Source: Phycisphaerales bacterium
Lineage (GTDB): Bacteria; Planctomycetota; Phycisphaerae; Phycisphaerales; UBA1924
DNA length: 64,000 bases
NCBI GenBank assembly: GCA_029260265.1
Contig: JAJDDO010000024.1
Location: 745,458 to 809,457 of the forward strand
Reading direction: 5' to 3'
A program made the position numbers and the translations under genes. Below are positions 57,482-64,000 of this stretch, one piece after another; the stretch's first letter is position 1, and every line of letters starts with the position of its first letter. Under the pieces are notes generated by a model that was not told the DNA's origin, searched no databases, and saw nothing but the letters and a program-made list of their open reading frames with translations.

Positions 57482-58815
57482 CGAGCACAACCCCGCTGGT
57501 GGATGTCGTGATCCCGATGCACAATGCATCCGCCACAATACTGCGTGCATTGAGATCGCTTCAAGCCCAGAGCATAAGCGATTGGCGGGCGATCGTGATC
57601 GATGACGCAAGCGAAGATGATTCTGCCCAGGTTGTAAGCTCCATGAATGATCCCCGCGTGGGTCTTGTTTCTCAGTCTCATTGCGGTGTTTCTGGCGCAC
57701 GAAATCACGGGTTGCGGATCTCGGATGCCCGGTTCGTGTGTTTTCTTGATGCGGACGACACGCTGGAGCCAAGTTACCTAGCAGAGTTGCTTCCTGTCGC
57801 AGAAAAAACGGAATGTGGCGTGATGTGCGGCTGCAGCGTCGTGGACGCGTGCGGAGAACCAATCTTTCCGATATCTCCGCCGTCGATTCATGCGCTCGAT
57901 CAAAGCATGCTGCTGTCCATGGATTGCCCGCCGATCATGTCCATCTTGCATACCAGGCAATCGCTCAATCAGATTTCCAGAAACGGCAAGCTGTTTGACG
58001 AACAGCTCGATGCGTTTGAAGACTGGGACATGCTGATGCGACTTGCACGCCAGTTTGGTTCAGCTGAGCAGCAGTGGGGGGTGGTCACCCAGACGCTCTG
58101 CTCGTATTGGTGCACGCCGATGAGTTTGTCGGCGGATCCGCGCCGCGTCCATGATTGCGGGCTCGCGATGATCCAACGGTACGGCCAAGCGGACTGCCGG
58201 CGTGCATGGAGGCTCCGATCATGGAGCGCGTGCGTCGCCATGCAAAGTCAAGAGATGGCCAATGAACTGCTCATTGAACTGGGCGGGCTGCGACAAGAGG
58301 ACCTCGGGATCGTGCTGGGCTCGTTGCGATGGCAAGTCTGCAGAAGACACGCGGTGCGCCACGAAAAACTCGGCGAATGGTCTTCAGCACTCACTCGCTT
58401 TCTCAAATCACTCAGCGCGTATCAGGACTCCCAAGCAATGATCGAACTGATCGAGGACATCCGATCGTGGGGGGGTGACCGCTGGACGCTCGCGGTGATC
58501 AATGCGGCAAAGCGGGTTGAAGGCGACGGGCGATTGGTGATTTATGGGCTCGGTCACAACGGACAGCGGGTCTGCCAAGCTGCTAGGGCATTGCGGCGAT
58601 CGGTCATGGTCATGGATGACGATCCGACACGAGTCGCGAGTTTCGATCAACAGATTCTGTTGGATGAACTGCGAGCGGACGATTTTGTGCTCGTCTCGCC
58701 CGATGATTCTGCCGGGATGCTGAGCACAATCACCTTGCAGACGCCGGCGAAGGCGATGAGCATTCGTCAGCTGACCCGGACCGAGCATCCAGATACAGCC
58801 GGTGCACGACAATAG
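57478..58815 (+). CDS. GT2 glycosyltransferase with C-terminal Rossmann-like module
   Basis: VDVVIPMHNASATILRALRSLQAQSISDWRAIVIDDASEDDS, CFLDADDTLEPSYL; C-terminal LVIYGLGHNGQRVCQ...VMDDDP. Confidence 0.87.
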   Translation: MTSTTPLVDVVIPMHNASATILRALRSLQAQSISDWRAIVIDDASEDDSAQVVSSMNDPRVGLVSQSHCGVSGARNHGLRISDARFVCFLDADDTLEPSYLAELLPVAEKTECGVMCGCSVVDACGEPIFPISPPSIHALDQSMLLSMDCPPIMSILHTRQSLNQISRNGKLFDEQLDAFEDWDMLMRLARQFGSAEQQWGVVTQTLCSYWCTPMSLSADPRRVHDCGLAMIQRYGQADCRRAWRLRSWSACVAMQSQEMANELLIELGGLRQEDLGIVLGSLRWQVCRRHAVRHEKLGEWSSALTRFLKSLSAYQDSQAMIELIEDIRSWGGDRWTLAVINAAKRVEGDGRLVIYGLGHNGQRVCQAARALRRSVMVMDDDPTRVASFDQQILLDELRADDFVLVSPDDSAGMLSTITLQTPAKAMSIRQLTRTEHPDTAGARQ

Positions 58816-60313
58816 ATGCGTCAAGGTGTTGAGCACACCTCGCGGCGAGCTGATCCTCGTGCATCCAACTGCTCAAGACTACATCCGTGACGGCATACCG
58901 ATCTAGATCATCTATCGAGCAGATATCCCAGCCAAGCAGCTTAGTGCTCCAACGATCCGGGTGATCATCGATGATGCATTGGATGGCCGCACCTGAACCT
59001 GCGAGTGTTGAGGCAAGATCAATCGTGTGCCGCCCGGCACCAAAGATCGCAATCCGCTTACCTGACAAATCTTCAAGCACGCGGAAGAGACGCTGATGCG
59101 CATCCGCTGGTGTCGAGCCCGAGCCGGAACCCATCGAGGAGGAACTGCTAAATGCAACAGGTCGATCGCCCGCCCATGCACGCGGCGACATCGCACAAAC
59201 GCTTTCAATCAATGCTTCAAGAGCCTGGGCGTGCGCCTCCTCGTTATGGAATCGACGGACATGCTCCACGGCAGCGTGCTTCATGGATTCAAGATCAACC
59301 TGCCCGCATGAGCCGATCGTATCGCCAATCGCAATACCCACTTGCTCTCCGGATTGGTCCTGGCCTGCTTCGACAATCAACCCGGTTTTACCGTGCACAA
59401 TCGCTTCGCCCAGCCCTGAGTGAACTCGAGAAACGATCGGCACACACCCGGCGCCCATCGCTTCGAGCATCGCGACGCTCTGCCCTTCAAACCTTGAAGC
59501 AAGCACCCAAACATCACCCCAGGCTAAGTGCTCGACCACCTCGCCCGGATCCACCGCACCAACAAGGTCGACGCCCGACATCGCATGGGTGTCACGGCGG
59601 AGCTTGTCCATTGATGGGCCATCGCCGACAACTCTGAACTCATAGTCAACACCAAGATGATCGAGCCGTGATGCGATCCAGGGGAGTGCGCTCACTCGTT
59701 TTTGATGTTCCTCGATCCGACCTGTGTACACAAGCCGGATGGCCTTGTTGTTCTCCGTCATTGCCGCGGGCGTTGGATGATGTTCGGCGGTCACCGGCAC
59801 CGAATGACGGATATGGGTAACATCGTCGTTGCGAAGGGGGATCCTCTCACGGCAAGCATCCGCCAACTCCTTGCTCACCCCAGCGTACCCATGAACAATC
59901 GGCTCGAAATGGGTCCCGACGCCGAGGTCATACCCGTTGTCTGCGTGAAGCCATGAAACCGTCCGAATCTTTTCAGGCATTGAAAGCGACAACGCGGCTA
60001 CCGCTCCGAAACAGTCGCCGTGCAGGCATGGGGCGAGAACCACCGGCTTGCCGGTCTCGGCAAACTCCGATTCAATCACTCTCCGATACTGCGGGATGAT
60101 CTCTTCGATCCGTCCGTTGAACTCTTCCACCGGACGGCTCGCGCTGATCTCGGCGACCAGGTACGCCCTGAGAAACGCGGGAATGGGCTCGCCATTGACT
60201 GTATGGGCAAGAATCCCGCTGCGGATCCCACGCGAACGCAGAGCGTCGACCGCCCGCATCGCCCATGTGGTGACGCCGCTGACACGGAGATGGCTTGGCA
60301 GTACAATAAGCAC
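58730..60313 (-). CDS. GT4-type glycosyltransferase with C-terminal Rossmann-like module (GTG start)
   Basis: RVSGVTTWAMRAVDAL, YTGRIEEHQKRVSALPWIA, ASRFEGQSVAMLEAMGAGCVPIVSRVHSGLGEAI; C-terminal RIAIFGAGRHTIDLAS...IIDDHP. Confidence 0.87.
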   Translation of the reverse strand: MLIVLPSHLRVSGVTTWAMRAVDALRSRGIRSGILAHTVNGEPIPAFLRAYLVAEISASRPVEEFNGRIEEIIPQYRRVIESEFAETGKPVVLAPCLHGDCFGAVAALSLSMPEKIRTVSWLHADNGYDLGVGTHFEPIVHGYAGVSKELADACRERIPLRNDDVTHIRHSVPVTAEHHPTPAAMTENNKAIRLVYTGRIEEHQKRVSALPWIASRLDHLGVDYEFRVVGDGPSMDKLRRDTHAMSGVDLVGAVDPGEVVEHLAWGDVWVLASRFEGQSVAMLEAMGAGCVPIVSRVHSGLGEAIVHGKTGLIVEAGQDQSGEQVGIAIGDTIGSCGQVDLESMKHAAVEHVRRFHNEEAHAQALEALIESVCAMSPRAWAGDRPVAFSSSSSMGSGSGSTPADAHQRLFRVLEDLSGKRIAIFGAGRHTIDLASTLAGSGAAIQCIIDDHPDRWSTKLLGWDICSIDDLDRYAVTDVVLSSWMHEDQLAARCAQHLDASIVVHRLYLDARSGSADECSSPSPASAR

Positions 60314-60373
60314 AGCGGGAATCCTCAGCCGGTGTTGTTTCGATCTGCGGATGATATCCGATAAGGAAAGTCA

Positions 60374-61441
60374 GTGCACACACTCGTTTCCATCATTGTG
60401 CCTTCGCGGGGGAGGAGCGATCAGCTGCAGAGGCTTGTTGATGCCCTTGCGACTCAACAACTCCGCCGCGCCCAATCGTTCGAGCTGATCGTGGTGATCG
60501 ATGGTGATGGCAGCCCGCCAAGCTTCCCTCAAGGGCTTTGCGCGAGGACCATCAGCGTTGGCTTTGGCGGCGCGGGCAATGCCCGCAATGTCGGCGTCGA
60601 GCACGCGAAGGGCGATATTCTCCTCTTCCTCAATGATGATGTTGTCCCATGCGATGGGTTCGTACAAGCCCATGTCGACGCGATCAAGAAGGGCCATCTT
60701 GCGGTGCTTGGTCAATCGCCTTGGGGCGGCGGGTTTGCGCGAACGCTCTTTGACGAGTTCATCACGCACACGCCGAGCATCTTTGATGCTGGGTCATTGG
60801 TGCCGTTTGGACTGCATGACTTTCGATCGGCGTGGACCCTCAACCTCTCGATCCGCCGATCCGCGATCAGGGACCAGCATCCACCGTTCGATCGTGAGAT
60901 CCGCCCGGTGTATTTCGAGGATCTGGAGTTCGCCTACCGATGCTTCGGCGATCAGCCAATCATCTACCACGAACCCAAGGCTCTCGCCGTGCACCATCAT
61001 CGCGTTTGCATCGAAGAGTACTTCAAACGCGAGGTCCTGCTCGGGATGATGTCCGCGGTGCTGTATCATCGCAATCAGCCGTGCCATGATCGGATCTTCG
61101 CACAATCTCCGGAAGAACACGCACGGGCTTCTGCGCCGATGCTTCCAATCGATGCCCCTGATCATCGCCGGATTCTCAAGGCATTCACAGATCTCGCCCG
61201 CACGCGAGCGGGCGATGTGGTTGATCCGATCGAGCAAGCAAAGGCGATGTACATCATGCACCTGCCCATCAAACGCCGAGCGTTCCGGCTCGGGCTCTGT
61301 GCGTTCATCAATGACGGACCCATCGCGTGGGATCAACGAATACCGCGTGCAGCAGAGCTACTTGCAGCTGATCCGGTCTTCTCAACGCTCGTTCGCATGG
61401 AAACCGAACATCGAATCGCGGAGCACACCCATGCTCAATGA
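60374..61441 (+). CDS. GT2 glycosyltransferase (GTG start)
   Basis: VSIIVPSRGRSDQLQRLVDALATQ, NVGVEHAKGDILLFLNDDVVP. Confidence 0.88.
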   Translation: MHTLVSIIVPSRGRSDQLQRLVDALATQQLRRAQSFELIVVIDGDGSPPSFPQGLCARTISVGFGGAGNARNVGVEHAKGDILLFLNDDVVPCDGFVQAHVDAIKKGHLAVLGQSPWGGGFARTLFDEFITHTPSIFDAGSLVPFGLHDFRSAWTLNLSIRRSAIRDQHPPFDREIRPVYFEDLEFAYRCFGDQPIIYHEPKALAVHHHRVCIEEYFKREVLLGMMSAVLYHRNQPCHDRIFAQSPEEHARASAPMLPIDAPDHRRILKAFTDLARTRAGDVVDPIEQAKAMYIMHLPIKRRAFRLGLCAFINDGPIAWDQRIPRAAELLAADPVFSTLVRMETEHRIAEHTHAQ

Positions 61442-62453
61442 AATAGAGTTCGTGCATCCAAAGACGGGTTGCCCCCTCGAGAGACATGAGGATTCATGGT
61501 GCATCGCTCAGACCGATGAGCGGGTCGCCGAGATCCGCGATGGGGTGATCGACTTCGTTGCCGATTCAGCGTACACCGCGAGCTTTGGTTTCCAATGGCA
61601 CCAGACCAAGGCCGTCCGCACCCGAGACACGCAGCTCATGCAGGGGCACACGACCGAGATGAACCTGCGGACCGGGTTTGATTCGATGGACCTCGCGGGC
61701 AAGCGATGCCTCGAAGTCGGTGCGGGGCTCGGCGACGACACCGCGTACATGCTCGATCTCGGCGTAGGTGAATACCACGCGGTTGACCTCTCTGAATCGA
61801 TCTACCGGGCTGCTGAGTTGATCAATGATCCACGGGTCCGCTTTGTGCGCGCCGATGTCAATGCATTGCCGTATCAGCCGGAATCGTTCGATGTCGTGCT
61901 CTGTCATCGGATGATGATGCACACGCCGCATCCCGCAGCAACGCTCGCCCGTGCAGCAAGAATGGTCAAGCCCGGCGGCACCTTGTTCGTGCACTCCTAC
62001 CACAAAAGCAAATACTTCAACGCTTCAGCAAAGTACAAGTACCGCCCGGTGACCACCCGGCTGCCCCGACGAATCCTCTGGACATTAATCGCGGCCCCCG
62101 CGCCGATCTGGAGGGGGCTGACGGTGTTGCCCTCAAAGGTGTTTGGCCAACGCGGCGCCGAGTTCGCCCGCAGGTGGAGCCCGTGGGTTGTTCAAGCCGC
62201 CCACACGGTGCCCAACGCGGATCTCAGAACACTTCTGGCGTATGAGACCCAGATCACATTCGATTCACTGACCCCGAAGTACGATCTGCCGATGTTCGCC
62301 GACGACTTTGAAACACTGATCGAGTCGATGGGATTCGAAATTGTCCATAGAGAGCGCCGCCCGTGGTTCCCGCTCTGGGCGACCGCGATCAAGCGTCAGG
62401 CTCAAACAGGAGTCAACATCGTTGCAGCCGAGAACGAGGAGGTGTGCGTATGA
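61431..62453 (+). CDS. Class I SAM-dependent methyltransferase
   Basis: KRCLEVGAGLGDDTAYMLDLG, FDVVLCHRMMMHTPHPAATLARAARMVKPGGTLFVHSY. Confidence 0.87.
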   Translation: MLNEIEFVHPKTGCPLERHEDSWCIAQTDERVAEIRDGVIDFVADSAYTASFGFQWHQTKAVRTRDTQLMQGHTTEMNLRTGFDSMDLAGKRCLEVGAGLGDDTAYMLDLGVGEYHAVDLSESIYRAAELINDPRVRFVRADVNALPYQPESFDVVLCHRMMMHTPHPAATLARAARMVKPGGTLFVHSYHKSKYFNASAKYKYRPVTTRLPRRILWTLIAAPAPIWRGLTVLPSKVFGQRGAEFARRWSPWVVQAAHTVPNADLRTLLAYETQITFDSLTPKYDLPMFADDFETLIESMGFEIVHRERRPWFPLWATAIKRQAQTGVNIVAAENEEVCV

Positions 62454-63166
62454 GCACCCAGACCAAGGACCTGCTCCCGATTCGTATTGCTGATGCACGA
62501 GCTGCGATCGAGGACCAATCGCAAACCGCGTTTGTTGTCCGCGGCGCACTCTCCGCCGGCGAGCTTGATGACTACATCCGTGGTGTCCAAGGCCAGTTCG
62601 CCCATGCACCGGTTGGGAAAGAGAAGCCGGCAACTGATTCGGGTGAGGACTTCGTGCTTCCCTGGATCTATGACCACACCAAGAAGCAGTTCAGCGTCCA
62701 TCGGCTCTACCGATTCTGCACCAATGATTCCGGCTCTTCGTACGGGGCGTTCCATGAGCGTGTGATGAACACCCGCGACGAGATCGAGCAGCCTTGGGAC
62801 AACACCCCTGCCTACCGAGAACACGGGTATCGAAATATCCACATCATCACACGGTACCTCGATGATGCCGACGGCTACCCGAGGCACAATGATGTCCCCT
62901 ATCCGCACCCGTGCCCCATGCTCCAGTGCTGGCTTCAGCTCACCGAGCCCGGCCAAGATTTCAAGGGCGGCGAGCTCGTGCTTCATCCACCAAGCGGCCC
63001 GTCCGTTTCTGTCTACCAAGACCTTGGCGTTCGTGGGGGCGATCTGATCTTCTTCGACAAACGAACCGATCACGAGGTCACCGAATGCCGGACGGTTGGA
63101 AGCGGACGAGGCCGAATGATCGCCCTTATCGGAGCGATGGCTCCACTTGAAACGAGGTCCGGGTAA
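62450..63166 (+). CDS. 2-oxoglutarate/Fe(II)-dependent oxygenase-like protein
   Basis: HND (HxD)...GGELVLHPPSG...GGDLIFFDKRTDHEV...GRGRMIAL; ATGA overlap with the methyltransferase. Confidence 0.7.
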   Translation: MSTQTKDLLPIRIADARAAIEDQSQTAFVVRGALSAGELDDYIRGVQGQFAHAPVGKEKPATDSGEDFVLPWIYDHTKKQFSVHRLYRFCTNDSGSSYGAFHERVMNTRDEIEQPWDNTPAYREHGYRNIHIITRYLDDADGYPRHNDVPYPHPCPMLQCWLQLTEPGQDFKGGELVLHPPSGPSVSVYQDLGVRGGDLIFFDKRTDHEVTECRTVGSGRGRMIALIGAMAPLETRSG

Positions 63167-63370
63167 TCGTGCGGCCGCAGATAACACCAAACAGGACCAA
63201 AACGAGGCTGTCCGCTAGTTAATTCGTGAGAATTATTGATGTTTCATCGATCGGCCGCTTGTATGGGCGTTTCATCCGTTGTAATTTGAAGATGCCCCTG
63301 TCAACGCCGAACTCTCGGCAATGGGCATTGTCTTGTGGTCTAGAGAGTCCACTATTTTAGGAGAGAAGAA

Positions 63371-64000
63371 ATGAAAGTAGCACTTTTGGTAGCGCTCGCA
63401 GGCGCCGCAAGCGTCGCCCAGGCAGACCTGTACACTTCAGCCGACATCACCGGCGACAGCAGCCATATCTCGGCAGCATCCATGCAGAATGTTGCACCCG
63501 CCAATCGCACCACCGACGGATACTTCCTCGGTCACGCAATCGGTGGCGCAGGCGGATTCGCACTCATCAGCCCAAATGTAGATTCCATCTTTAATGGTGC
63601 GTCAGAGGTTCTTGGCGCTGACGGCACCACCGGCGGCACCATCACCTCCTCAGACGCCACCCTCGTTGGTGATGTGTTTGCTTTGGGCAACACAGTCATT
63701 CAGGTTCAGCTTGACACCACTGCTGCTGACATGTTCATCAGCGGCTTCACTGTTGGTGGTCTTCCTGCAGACTCCGCAGGGATGTTCATGGGCGCAAACG
63801 CTGGCGGGAATCCACTCGATTTCACCAACCCAGCATTCATGAACCAGGCATTGCTCTACACAATCGATGCTTCGGGCGCAACCACCAATGTCTTTGATGT
63901 CACCGGCATCATGGGCACCCTTGGTGATGGCAGCTGGGACGGCTCGGCTGGCGTATCGATCAGCGGTCTCATGGACGCAGGCACCGTTGCTGCTGGGTTC
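63371..64000 (+). CDS. Secreted protein, possibly PEP-CTERM type (3' end outside the window)
   Basis: Signal peptide MKVALLVALAGAASVAQA; open to the window edge; AGGAGAGAAGAA RBS like the 5886 gene. Confidence 0.6.
   Translation, partial: MKVALLVALAGAASVAQADLYTSADITGDSSHISAASMQNVAPANRTTDGYFLGHAIGGAGGFALISPNVDSIFNGASEVLGADGTTGGTITSSDATLVGDVFALGNTVIQVQLDTTAADMFISGFTVGGLPADSAGMFMGANAGGNPLDFTNPAFMNQALLYTIDASGATTNVFDVTGIMGTLGDGSWDGSAGVSISGLMDAGTVAAGF

Noticed and set aside
1-64000. CRISPR array, rRNA operon or prophage
   Set aside because: No regularly spaced short repeats, rRNA-like sequence or phage structural genes were seen.

Overview
Chromosomal window that looks like a Planctomycetota genome, probably Phycisphaerae-like. 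That placement is an inference from PEP-CTERM proteins, a DUF1570-type lipoprotein and RTGFQPV-type REP elements; no search was run. Most of the window is housekeeping: clpX (5' truncated), a small rsmH-LysM-ftsL-like-ftsI cluster, valS, prfB with a +1 frameshift site, PDH E1a/E1b/E2, an MFS transporter, pntAB, korAB, adenine deaminase, nth, a C-terminal processing protease, a YebC-family regulator, and nusA-infB-rbfA. The last ~13 kb is a glycan biosynthesis locus with five glycosyltransferases or GT-like proteins, asparagine synthase, a methyltransferase and a 2OG-Fe(II) oxygenase. There are two tRNAs, Arg(CCG) and Gly(TCC). The strongest unusual signals are: (1) a complete REP-associated HUH transposase (RAYT), bounded by inverted REP arms, inserted in frame inside the essential valS gene, plus a second in-frame REP doublet ~540 bp away in the same gene; (2) a ~1.9-kb tRNA-Arg island with a 43-bp att duplication, a truncated integrase and an orphan polymorphic-toxin C-terminus plus immunity-like gene; (3) a recurring TAnnnT-N5/6-start codon arrangement that suggests leaderless promoters, including a symmetric 15-bp palindrome that is the entire gap between two divergent start codons.
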